Of a stretch of DNA of 64,000 nt, positions 43,901 through 51,038 are shown piece after piece. The notes under the pieces are model-generated. The model ran no database searches, was not told where the DNA came from, and saw only the letters and a program-made list of their open reading frames with translations. The DNA is from Protofrankia sp963555925 (GTDB lineage: Bacteria; Actinomycetota; Actinomycetes; Frankiales; Frankiaceae): contig CAUVXJ010000044.1 in assembly GCA_963555925.1 (NCBI GenBank), positions 55,029 through 119,028 of the forward strand. Reading direction: 5' to 3'. The stretch's first letter is position 1, and every line of letters begins with the position of its first letter. Position numbers and translations under genes: made by a program.

Positions 43901-46900
43901 CCAGCTGCACACGGGCATCACCCGCACGCTGCTGGGCATCAGACCACAGGCGTCCATCGGCTACTCCTCGGGCGAGCTGACCGCCCTGGCGGCCCTCGGC
44001 GCCTGGCCGGATGTCACCCCGCTGTCCGCGCAGGCCGCGGACCCGGACCTGTTCGCCCGGGAGATAGCCGGCGACCTCGAGGTGGTGCGTCGCGCGTGGC
44101 GGCGGCTGGGTATCCCCGAGACCGGCTGGGCGAGTTACCTGATCGACGGACCGGTCGACCGGGTGCGGGCCGCGCTTGCGGGTGAACCCGCCGTCCACCT
44201 GATGGTCGTGAACACGCGTGACTCGTGTGTCATCGGCGGCGAGGCCGGCGGCTGCGAGCGGGTGCGCCGCCGGCTCGACGACCTGCACGCCCTGCCGATC
44301 CCGTACGAGATCCCGGCGCATGTGCCCGAGTTGGCCGACGTCCGCGCCGACTGGCTGCGGACCTACCACCTGCCCACCGCCGCCGTCACCGACGTCCGCT
44401 TCTACACGTGCTCGACGGGCATGTGGTTCCACCCGACCGCGGACGGCGCGGCAGAAGCGGTGACCCGCCAGCAGCTGGGGCCCATCGACTTCGCCAACAC
44501 GGTCGAGCGGGCCTGGGCGGACGGTGGCCGGATCTTCATCGAACACGGCCCGCGCACGCTGTGCTCGTCGTGGATCCGTCACACCCTGGGCGCCCGCGAG
44601 CACCTCACTGTCTCTCTCGACGGCCCGGACGGGCGGGATGTCAACGCGCTGCTGCGGGCGGTGGCCGAGCTCGTCGCCGCGGGCGTGCCTGCCGACACCA
44701 CCGCGCTGGCCCGCCACCTCGCCGATTCCTGGCCGACCCGCGTACCGACCGGGCGCGCGCTCGTGCTTCCCGCGCACCCGCCGCAGGTGCGGCTGCCCGA
44801 CACGCAGCTGCCCGACCCGCGCCATCCTGAGGTTCCGCCCGGCGAGGTGATGGCACCGGCTCCCGTTCTGGCCCTGGCCCCCGTCCAGGTCCCGGCCCCA
44901 GCCCTGGCCCCGGCTGCGGTCCTGGCCCCGGTCCTGGCCCCGGCTGCGGTCCCAGCTGCGGTCCCAGTCGAAGCGGTCGGTCTGGCCAGCGGCCCCGGAC
45001 AGCCCTTGGCCATGATCGTGGCGGACCAGTACCGCCTGCTCGGTGACGCGCACCGGCACTCCCTGGCGGTCCGGGCGCAGGCGCACGAGGAGTTCCTGGC
45101 CGCACGGCAGCGGGCGGTCACACTACTCATGGCCCGCCGGGACGGGATCGCCGTGCCGCCCGACATCCAACCGACACCGGCACCGACACCGGCTCCGACA
45201 CCCACACCCACACCGGCACCGGCACCGGGCACCCGGCGGGAGCCCAGCGGACCGGCGATGCGCCGGGCGGACCTGGAGCAGTTCGTGTCCGGCCCGGTCG
45301 CGCCACTACTCGGGTCGATGTTCGCCGACCTGGACGCGCTGCGCCGACGGATCCGCCTGCCCGGTCCGCCGCTGCTGCTGGCCGACCGGGTGCTGGGGAT
45401 CGACGCCGAGCCGGGTTCGCTGGGGATCGGCACGATCTGGACCGAAACCGAGGTCCTGGCCGACAGCTGGTACCTCGACCCGTGCGGCCGAATGCCGGCC
45501 GGGATCATGGCCGAGTCGGGCCAGGCCAGCCTGCTGCTGCTGAGCTGGCTCGGCGCCGACCGGCTGGCCAGGGGCGAACGGGTATACCGCCTGCTGGGCT
45601 GCGAGGTGACGTTCCACGGCGCTCTCCCCCAGCCCGGGGAGACGCTGCGGTATGAGGTCCACATCGACGGCCAGGAATCATTCGGTGACATACCGCTGTT
45701 TTCCTTCCACTGCGACTGCTTCGCCGGGGACGAGCTGCGCCTGTCGATAGCGGCCGGCCAGGCGGGCCTGTTCACCGATGCCGAGCTCGCGGGCGGGCGG
45801 GGCCTGCCCTGGGATCCGGCGGACCACGTCCCGCCGCCCGGCGGCGTCCTGGACCCACCGGCGCTGGTGCGGGGCCGGTGCGCGTTCGGCCCGGACGAGG
45901 TACGGGCGTTCGCCGAAGGCAGGCCGGCCGACTGCTTCGGTCCGGGCTGGGAGTCGACCCGCGCCCACGTCCGGACGCCGCGGATCGCGGACGGCGATGG
46001 CCGGTTCCTGGACGAGGTGACGGTCTTCGATCCGGGCGGGGGCCCGTGGGGGCGGGGCTACCTGCAGGCGACGATGCGGGTCTCGCCGCAGGCGTGGTTC
46101 TTCGCGGCCCACTTCCCGCACGACCCGTGTATGCCCGGAACCCTGATGGCCGAAGGGTGCTTCCAGGCGATGTCGTTCTATCTGGCGGCATGCGGCTACA
46201 CCGTGGAGCACGACGGCTGGCGGTTCGAGCCGGTGTCGGGCATCGCCTATCCGATCCACTACCGCGGCCAGGTCCAGCCACGGAACAACGTGATGATCTA
46301 TGAGGTGTTCGTGATCGAGCTGATCGCGGGGCCCGAACCGACCCTGGTCGCGGACGTCCTGTGCACGGTCGACGGCATCAGGGCCTGTCACGGCAGCGGA
46401 CTGCGGCTGCGTCTCGTCCCGGACTGGCCACTCACACACTGGCGCTTGTCCGGGCCACCGGCCCAGCAGCCGACCGACGCCGGGGTTGCGCTGCCGGCCC
46501 TGGCGGGCCTGGTCGGCCATGGCGAGACCGTGTCGGTGGCAAGGGCCGGGGCGTTCGCCTTCGACTACCCGGCGATGCTCGGCTGCGCCTGGGGGAAGCC
46601 CAGCGAGGCGTTCGGCCCCCCATACGTCCGCTTCGACAACCACCGGCACCTGGCCCGGCTGCCGGGGCCACCGTTCCATTTTATGAGCCGGGTGACGGCC
46701 ACCGACGGGCCACCGTGGGTGCTTGCGACCGGGACCGGCGTGGTGGTGGAGTACGACGTACCGGGCGAGGTCTGGTACTTCGAGCAGAACGACAGCCCCG
46801 TCATGCCGCTCGCCGTCCTCATGGAGGTCGTGCTCCAGGCCAGCGGCTGGCTCGCCGCATACGTCGGCAGCGCCCTGGACAGCGAGACCGACCTGCACTT

Positions 46901-47672
46901 TCGCAACCTGGACGGGACCGCGACGTTCCACCGGGAGATCGGTCCTGACACGAACGTGCTCGCCACCCGCACCCGGCTGGCCGATGTGGCGCACGACGGC
47001 GCAATGATCATCGAGACGTTCGAGGTGGAGTGCTTCGCCGACGGGGAGCCCGCATGCACGCTCCAGACGGTGTTCGGGTTCTTCCCCCGCAGCGCGTTCG
47101 ACGATCAGGTCGGGATCCCGCCCAGCGACACCGAAAGGGAGCTGCTGGTAGCCAGCTCATCCTTCGCAGTCGATCTGACCGCCCGACCGCAGGAGTACTT
47201 CGGCGGAGCGCTCCGGCTACCCGGACCGATGCTCCTCATGCTCGACCGGGTGACGGGCTACTGGCCGGACGGCGGGCCGGGCGGACTCGGCCGGCTACGG
47301 GCGGAGAAAGACGTCGACCCCGGGGAGTGGTTCTTCCGGGCGCACTTCTTCCAGGACCCCGTCCAGCCCGGTTCGCTCGGCGTACAGGCCATCTGCCAGC
47401 TCGTCCAGTTCTATGCCATCGAGCGCGGCCTGGCCGCCGGTATGACACGTCCCCGCTTTGCACCGGTGCGTGCGGACCGCCCGGTGACCTGGAAATACCG
47501 AGGCCAGGTCACCCCACATAACCAGAAGATCATCATTGAGGTCGAGATCCTCGACGTCGGTGCGGACGACACCGGCCCGTACGTCCTCGCGGACGGCTGG
47601 CTCTGGGTCGACGGCATCCGGATCTACCAGATCCAACGACTCGGTGTCGGAATCGTGGCGGCTGATGGTTAA
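40920..47672 (+). CDS. PfaC-like synthase, KS-CLF-AT-DH-DH
   Basis: 2250 residues from GTG 40920, overlapping the PfaA-like stop. Domains: ketosynthase (Cys209 in DAACASALY), chain-length-factor ketosynthase-like domain (about 475-800) with Glu669 in place of the Cys (SAEEASG), a PfaB-type acyltransferase (Ser1016 in GYSSGE), then two double-hotdog FabA-like dehydratases. The second half of each holds the His motif: His1731 in AHFPHDPCMPGTLM and His2142 in AHFFQDPVQPGSLG. Thus PfaB and PfaC functions are fused. Interdomain linkers are repeat-rich (five 15-bp units at 42361-42435; PT/AP repeats near 1315-1360 and 1415-1440). Together with PfaA- and PfaD-like proteins it should build a long chain with skipped or conserved double bonds; chain length is not predictable. 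Confidence 0.92.
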   Translation: MRPQLRCEPIAVVGRSCILPGALHPDDFWDNILGRRVSLSRVPEGRWRLPVELAVTPATGDPTDCADRTWSDIGGYVQGFDEAFEQGLDPGGALTDALGQADPSAATLDPLFGWTVHGAAAALRESGQQSRRHRAGLVLGNLSFPSTGLAAYAEQVWLESQDAALRDRLGIVLGRRPHAFNRFMSGLPAILAARALELGLGGFAIDAACASALYAVKLACDRLHDRRADVMLAGGVSRADDLFIHVSFCSLAAMSRTGRSRPFHRDADGLVPAEGAAFVALMRLDDAIAADAPIFGVIRGVGLSNDGRSHGLLAPSEDGQARAIRAAYAAAGVSPNSVGLLECHATGTRIGDAAEVRSTSRVFATTAGLTTAGLPVGSVKSNVGHLITAAGAAGLLKVLGALRAGIRPATLGVDEPLAELSGSPLRLLTEAEDWPGQRRGAVSAFGFGGNNAHLIVDAWTGDDMGTPAVIQPARPAMSAGSTETGPTETGPTETGSTEAGSTEAASVAPVAIVAIGAMVADGRDTHDLCRTLMAGTGRATRRATVEVGLDGLCFPPVDLAQAQPQQVLILAAARDAAAGVRLPTDRTMVLIGMGTDPEVARYVARWRVPAWLAPDTVTTDPGLVDTIRDAVRPAQTAAGVLGAMPNIVANRINTQLGLTGPGFTVSAEEASGLVALELATRALRAGDADAVLVGAVDLAHEAVHQAALTDLAIPHPPGDAAVVLVLKRLADARADNDEIIAVLDDGSGEAASAEPGLTVGDAGSTTSTHEQSTHEQSTREQLDPSRLFGRAHAASGLLSVAIAALALRHRATPRAGLPAVPTLHPQPAEAAVEPLAGPAVRVRLHPGGTAAFLAEAPRLLRVYSGGSRAEVRAALAAGRESADGPARLVVLSAEGEEHAARTQAAGRWLEAGGSRPEGVVFRERPVAGDVVFVFSGGSMAYPGMGRELMLAFPTVADAVATRCGPLRHLIGWAYARDARPRHALDQIWGASVLGQLHTGITRTLLGIRPQASIGYSSGELTALAALGAWPDVTPLSAQAADPDLFAREIAGDLEVVRRAWRRLGIPETGWASYLIDGPVDRVRAALAGEPAVHLMVVNTRDSCVIGGEAGGCERVRRRLDDLHALPIPYEIPAHVPELADVRADWLRTYHLPTAAVTDVRFYTCSTGMWFHPTADGAAEAVTRQQLGPIDFANTVERAWADGGRIFIEHGPRTLCSSWIRHTLGAREHLTVSLDGPDGRDVNALLRAVAELVAAGVPADTTALARHLADSWPTRVPTGRALVLPAHPPQVRLPDTQLPDPRHPEVPPGEVMAPAPVLALAPVQVPAPALAPAAVLAPVLAPAAVPAAVPVEAVGLASGPGQPLAMIVADQYRLLGDAHRHSLAVRAQAHEEFLAARQRAVTLLMARRDGIAVPPDIQPTPAPTPAPTPTPTPAPAPGTRREPSGPAMRRADLEQFVSGPVAPLLGSMFADLDALRRRIRLPGPPLLLADRVLGIDAEPGSLGIGTIWTETEVLADSWYLDPCGRMPAGIMAESGQASLLLLSWLGADRLARGERVYRLLGCEVTFHGALPQPGETLRYEVHIDGQESFGDIPLFSFHCDCFAGDELRLSIAAGQAGLFTDAELAGGRGLPWDPADHVPPPGGVLDPPALVRGRCAFGPDEVRAFAEGRPADCFGPGWESTRAHVRTPRIADGDGRFLDEVTVFDPGGGPWGRGYLQATMRVSPQAWFFAAHFPHDPCMPGTLMAEGCFQAMSFYLAACGYTVEHDGWRFEPVSGIAYPIHYRGQVQPRNNVMIYEVFVIELIAGPEPTLVADVLCTVDGIRACHGSGLRLRLVPDWPLTHWRLSGPPAQQPTDAGVALPALAGLVGHGETVSVARAGAFAFDYPAMLGCAWGKPSEAFGPPYVRFDNHRHLARLPGPPFHFMSRVTATDGPPWVLATGTGVVVEYDVPGEVWYFEQNDSPVMPLAVLMEVVLQASGWLAAYVGSALDSETDLHFRNLDGTATFHREIGPDTNVLATRTRLADVAHDGAMIIETFEVECFADGEPACTLQTVFGFFPRSAFDDQVGIPPSDTERELLVASSSFAVDLTARPQEYFGGALRLPGPMLLMLDRVTGYWPDGGPGGLGRLRAEKDVDPGEWFFRAHFFQDPVQPGSLGVQAICQLVQFYAIERGLAAGMTRPRFAPVRADRPVTWKYRGQVTPHNQKIIIEVEILDVGADDTGPYVLADGWLWVDGIRIYQIQRLGVGIVAADG
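42361..42435 (+). repeat. Five 15-bp coding repeats in the PfaC-like linker
   Basis: Unit CAACCGAGACAGGAC, with minor variants, five times in frame between the KS and CLF domains, encoding Thr/Glu-rich TETGP/TEAGS repeats. Confidence 0.95.
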
Positions 47673-47801
47673 CGCTCTCGCCGGTACCGGCGGTCCGCTC
47701 CCCTGCGCCGCCCCCGAAACCCGGGACCACAGGTGCTCGTAAGTCGGACGGACGTCACATGTATGAGATCCGTAAGTGGCACAGAAGCGACGAGGTGCGC
47801 T

Positions 47802-49010
47802 ATGAATGTCCCGGTTGTCAGCCCCGCCCAGGTGCCGCTCCAGCACACCGACACCGACGTGTTACCAGATCTCACCCAGCACGAGATTCAGGCGCTCAAG
47901 GCGACGTACAATCTTGCTGATGCGCATACCCACCAGTTCCAGTCGCCCGGCCAGCAAAAAATAGTAGCACGACTGCCACAGCTATGGTACGAAGCGGAGG
48001 ACAGCCTGCAGTCCGGCTACGAGCGAGAGTTCATCGACGCCTTTTTCCAGCTGCACCAACAGCCCACGGCGCTGGTCAAACAGAAGACGTTACTGTCCTA
48101 CGCGGCATCGATCTCGACGCTCGTGGCAGCGCTGTTCCTCAAACAGCGGTGCATGGCGGTCACCCTGGTGGAACCGTGCTTCGACAATCTCCACGATCTC
48201 CTCGCAAATACCGGCGTTCCGCTCTTTCCCGTGGACGAGACTGCATTCCACGACCCGGACGAGATCTACGCAACGCTTACCCGCGAGGTCCGCACCGAGG
48301 CTCTCTTCCTCGTCGATCCCAACAACCCGACCGGCTTCAGTATGCTCAAATACGGCCGGCGTGGGTTCGAGGAGGTCGTACGGTTCTGTCGGGACCATCA
48401 CAAGATTCTGATCATGGATTTCTGTTTTGCGGCTTTCACGCTGTTCGACGACCGGCTCGCCCGGTTCGACGTCTACGATCTCCTGGAGTCGTCCAAGGTG
48501 AGTTACATCGCCATCGAGGACACCGGGAAGACCTGGCCCGTGCAGGACGCGAAGTGCGCGATGATCACAACCAGCGACGATATCTGGCCGGACATCTACA
48601 ACATCCACACAAGCGTTCTCCTCAACGTTTCTCCGTTTGTGTTGAACATGCTCACGCATTATGTCCGGGACTCGGCTGCCGACGGCTTCGCGTCGATCCG
48701 TGACCTGCTGGCGCAGAATCGGGAGACGGCTCGGCGGGAACTCGCCGGCTCGATCCTGGAGTATCAGGAGCCGGTGGCCCGGGTGAGTGTCGCGTGGTTT
48801 CGGATCAGCCGTGCCGAGTTGACGGCATCCGAGCTGCAGGCTATCCTCCTGGCCGGTGTAGGAGTATACGTCCTGCCGGGCCGGTACTTCTACTGGAGCC
48901 AGCCGAACAAGGGGGAAAGCTTCATCCGGATCGCGCTCGCCCGCGATCCGGAGATTTTCGCCTCGGCCATCGCCGCTGTCCGGCGGGAGTTCACCCGCCA
49001 CGGCTGGTGA
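47802..49010 (+). CDS. PLP-dependent enzyme of the MppP/RohP arginine hydroxylase/oxidase type
   Basis: 402 residues; ATG 47802 follows GAGGTGCGCT. The fold is aminotransferase I/II, with Schiff-base Lys243 in AIEDTGKTWP, DPNNPTG and a C-terminal FIRIALAR arginine. The N-terminus is telling: LTQHEIQAL ... NLADAHTHQFQSPGQQKIV closely matches, from memory, the MppP segment containing the Thr, Glu and His needed for oxygen-dependent chemistry; the equivalents here are T25, E28 and H42. FDNLHDLLAN and VSPFVLNMLTHYVRDSAADG also align. MppP and RohP oxidise L-arginine with O2 to 4-hydroxy-2-ketoarginine or didehydro products. A plain aminotransferase is the alternative. Rare TTA codons occur at 47862 and 48090. 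Confidence 0.82.
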   Translation: MNVPVVSPAQVPLQHTDTDVLPDLTQHEIQALKATYNLADAHTHQFQSPGQQKIVARLPQLWYEAEDSLQSGYEREFIDAFFQLHQQPTALVKQKTLLSYAASISTLVAALFLKQRCMAVTLVEPCFDNLHDLLANTGVPLFPVDETAFHDPDEIYATLTREVRTEALFLVDPNNPTGFSMLKYGRRGFEEVVRFCRDHHKILIMDFCFAAFTLFDDRLARFDVYDLLESSKVSYIAIEDTGKTWPVQDAKCAMITTSDDIWPDIYNIHTSVLLNVSPFVLNMLTHYVRDSAADGFASIRDLLAQNRETARRELAGSILEYQEPVARVSVAWFRISRAELTASELQAILLAGVGVYVLPGRYFYWSQPNKGESFIRIALARDPEIFASAIAAVRREFTRHGW

Positions 49011-49068
49011 GAGCTGTCAGAAAAATGGCGGTCTGGCGATGCATCCTCCTACGTGAACGAGGAGAACA

Positions 49069-49866
49069 ATGGCCAAACTCGTCGGATACACCCTGCCGAT
49101 GTCGACCACGGGCCGATCATCGCTGGTACCGCCCCCACCCTGGCACTTCTCCGGCGAGGTCCTGCTGGTGGAGTACCTCGCCGATCCGGACGCCGTCTCC
49201 CGGTTCCTCCCCGACGGTCTCGAACCCCCAGCGCAACCCGGCCTCGCCGCTGCGATCTTCGGAGACTGGCAGTCGTGCACCGATGGCGGGGAGGAGTTAC
49301 TCGATCCCGTCCGATCCCAGTACCACGAATTCTATCTCGCGTTGGCGTGTTCCTGGCGCGGCGATCCTGTAGTCAGATGTCCGTTCTGCTGGGTCGACAA
49401 GGATTTCTCACTGGTCCGCGGTCTCATCCAGGGCTATCCGAAGAAGATGGGCAGCATTGCGCTGACCAGGGCGTTCGACATTGGCCGGGCCACACCTGCC
49501 TTCGCCCGCGGGGCGCGCTTCGCCGGCACGCTCGCCGCCGGAGATCGTCGGCTGGTCGAAGCGTGCGTGACGCTCGACTCCCCAGCCGATGCTCCGAATC
49601 TCATGGCTGCGCCGCTGATACACACCCGCCGCTTCCCCGCATGGAATCCAGGGACAGCCGCTCTGGAGGAGTTGGTCACCGGCGGCAGCACCCGGCAACA
49701 GGTGCACAACGTATGGGGCGGCAGCGCCGAGCTGGAATTCTTCGATTCCCCGACGGATGAACTGGCGCTCCTACGCCCGGTGGAAGTCTTGCGAGGGTAC
49801 CGCCTCTCCTTCGCCGAGACGATCACCGGTGGTCGACTACTGTCATCGGACATCGGCGATGATTAA
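49069..49866 (+). CDS. Acetoacetate-decarboxylase-like superfamily protein (MppR/aldolase-dehydratase type)
   Basis: 265 residues; ATG 49069 has GAGGAGAA upstream. The predicted Schiff-base lysine is K125 in QGYPKKMGS, the PKK of the superfamily. Other family segments are VGYTLPMSTTG at the N-terminus, PPPPWHFSGEVLLVEYLADP, LLDPVRSQYHEFYLAL and CPFCWVDKDFSLVRG, which resemble the aldolase-dehydratase branch more than classical acetoacetate decarboxylase. MppR of this superfamily acts on hydroxy-ketoarginine in enduracididine formation. Standing 58 bp after the MppP-like gene, it may process the arginine-derived keto acid. Decarboxylation of a beta-keto acid is an alternative. One TTA codon at 49297. 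Confidence 0.82.
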   Translation: MAKLVGYTLPMSTTGRSSLVPPPPWHFSGEVLLVEYLADPDAVSRFLPDGLEPPAQPGLAAAIFGDWQSCTDGGEELLDPVRSQYHEFYLALACSWRGDPVVRCPFCWVDKDFSLVRGLIQGYPKKMGSIALTRAFDIGRATPAFARGARFAGTLAAGDRRLVEACVTLDSPADAPNLMAAPLIHTRRFPAWNPGTAALEELVTGGSTRQQVHNVWGGSAELEFFDSPTDELALLRPVEVLRGYRLSFAETITGGRLLSSDIGDD

Positions 49867-49908
49867 TGATCGCGCGTCCGGCCGCTGAACACCCGCAGAG
49901 GGGAAGCC

Positions 49909-50976
49909 ATGCATATCGGAATCGACCTGGGATTCGGGAACCTGCGCGAGAACCTCAGCGACGCGGCGATGTACGCCGGCGAGGTAGGACTCGCCGACAT
50001 GGCCGAGCGACTGGGTTTCGACAGCGTCTGGGCCGTGGAACATCATTTCTCGGACTATGCGATGTGCCCGAACAACATCGTGTTCCTGGCTCATGTGGCG
50101 GGACGAACCGAACGGGTGAAACTCGGTACCGCGGCGGTGATCGTGCCGTGGCACGACCCCTTACGGGTGGCCGAAAATATGATCATGCTCGACATCCTCT
50201 CGGACGGCCGGGCTCTGTTGGGGCTGGGCCGCGGTCTGTCCCGCACCGAATACGCGCCGTTCCAGATCCCGATGGACCAGTCACGGGGTCGGTTCGACGA
50301 AGCCGCTGCGATGATTGTCCAAGCCCTGGAAACGGGATACATCGAGGGTGCCGGGCCCTACTATCCGCAGCCGCGGACCGCGTTGCGGCCCCGTCCGCGC
50401 GCCTCATTTGCCGACCGCATGTACTGCGCCGCCGGTTCGCCCGACTCGATCGCCTCTGCGGTCACACTCGGCGCGGGGCTGCTCGCCTTCGTGACCAAAC
50501 CGGTAACGGAGAACATGGACCTGTTCACCGGCTACCGCGACCAGTACCGCGCCACACACAATATGGAAGCGCCGCCGATCCTGTGCACGATCAATCTTTA
50601 TTGTCACGAGGACGGCAACCTCGCCCGGGAACGGGCGCACGGCTGGATCGAACGATACTTCCACTCCCATGTGAAACATTACGAGATGGCCGGGGACCAT
50701 TTCCAGCACATCACGGGCTATCAGCGCCACGCGGAGATGGCCGAGGCGCTGCGTGACGTCGGCCTCGACAAGGCGGCAGACCGTTACGCCGCGTCCGCGC
50801 TCGTGGGCACCCCGGACGAAATCATAGAGAAGATCACCGATGTCCACCGGACCCTCGGCGGGTTTGCGCTCGCTGTCTCACCCGCGTACGGCGGGATGCC
50901 CTACGAGGATGCCGAGCGGAGTCTCGAGCTCTTCGGCAAGGAGGTCCTGCCGGCCGCCAGGAGACTCGGCGAATAA
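49909..50976 (+). CDS. LLM-class flavin-dependent oxidoreductase (luciferase-like monooxygenase)
   Basis: 355 residues; ATG 49909 has GAGGGGAAG upstream. The TIM-barrel luciferase-like fold is recognisable by FDSVWAVEHHFSDYAMCPNN, VKLGTAAVIVPWHDPLRVAEN, DILSDGRALLGLGRGLSRTEY and LVGTPDEIIEKI near the end. Such enzymes use FMNH2 or F420 for N- or C-oxygenation or dehydrogenation. It is the last gene of the plus-strand arm and probably tailors the arginine-derived unit or the acyl chain; no substrate can be read. One TTA codon at 50161. A repeat-end remnant lies just downstream. Confidence 0.88.
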   Translation: MHIGIDLGFGNLRENLSDAAMYAGEVGLADMAERLGFDSVWAVEHHFSDYAMCPNNIVFLAHVAGRTERVKLGTAAVIVPWHDPLRVAENMIMLDILSDGRALLGLGRGLSRTEYAPFQIPMDQSRGRFDEAAAMIVQALETGYIEGAGPYYPQPRTALRPRPRASFADRMYCAAGSPDSIASAVTLGAGLLAFVTKPVTENMDLFTGYRDQYRATHNMEAPPILCTINLYCHEDGNLARERAHGWIERYFHSHVKHYEMAGDHFQHITGYQRHAEMAEALRDVGLDKAADRYAASALVGTPDEIIEKITDVHRTLGGFALAVSPAYGGMPYEDAERSLELFGKEVLPAARRLGE

Positions 50977-51016
50977 GCGAATAGGCGAGGGTCCGATGAC
51001 GGAACTGGACCTGCTG

Positions 51017-51034
51017 AGAGCGACTGGCAATAGG
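51017..51034 (+). repeat. Solo terminal-repeat remnant of the dispersed element
   Basis: AGAGCGACTGGCAATAGG matches the element's terminal repeat at all but one or two positions, with no partner end. It separates the two converging arms of the biosynthetic cluster. Confidence 0.65.
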
Positions 51035-51038
51035 CAGA

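Noticed and set aside
43497..45086. Minus-strand 529-codon frame inside the PfaC-like gene
   Set aside because: Low-complexity Arg/Gly/Pro composition with no family motif; antisense to a well-supported domain.
33132..47672. Classical EPA/DHA polyunsaturated fatty acid operon
   Set aside because: The Pfa-type proteins are clear, but only one ACP is present, PfaB is fused into PfaC, and the surrounding genes (arginine enzyme, NRPS, oxygenases) do not fit PUFA production.
47802..49010. Zeamine/fabclavine-type polyamine pathway, with the PLP enzyme as chain-amination aminotransferase
   Set aside because: Those systems use a thioester reductase plus aminotransferase. No reductase domain is here, and the PLP enzyme resembles MppP rather than omega-aminotransferases. 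Kept only as a remote alternative.
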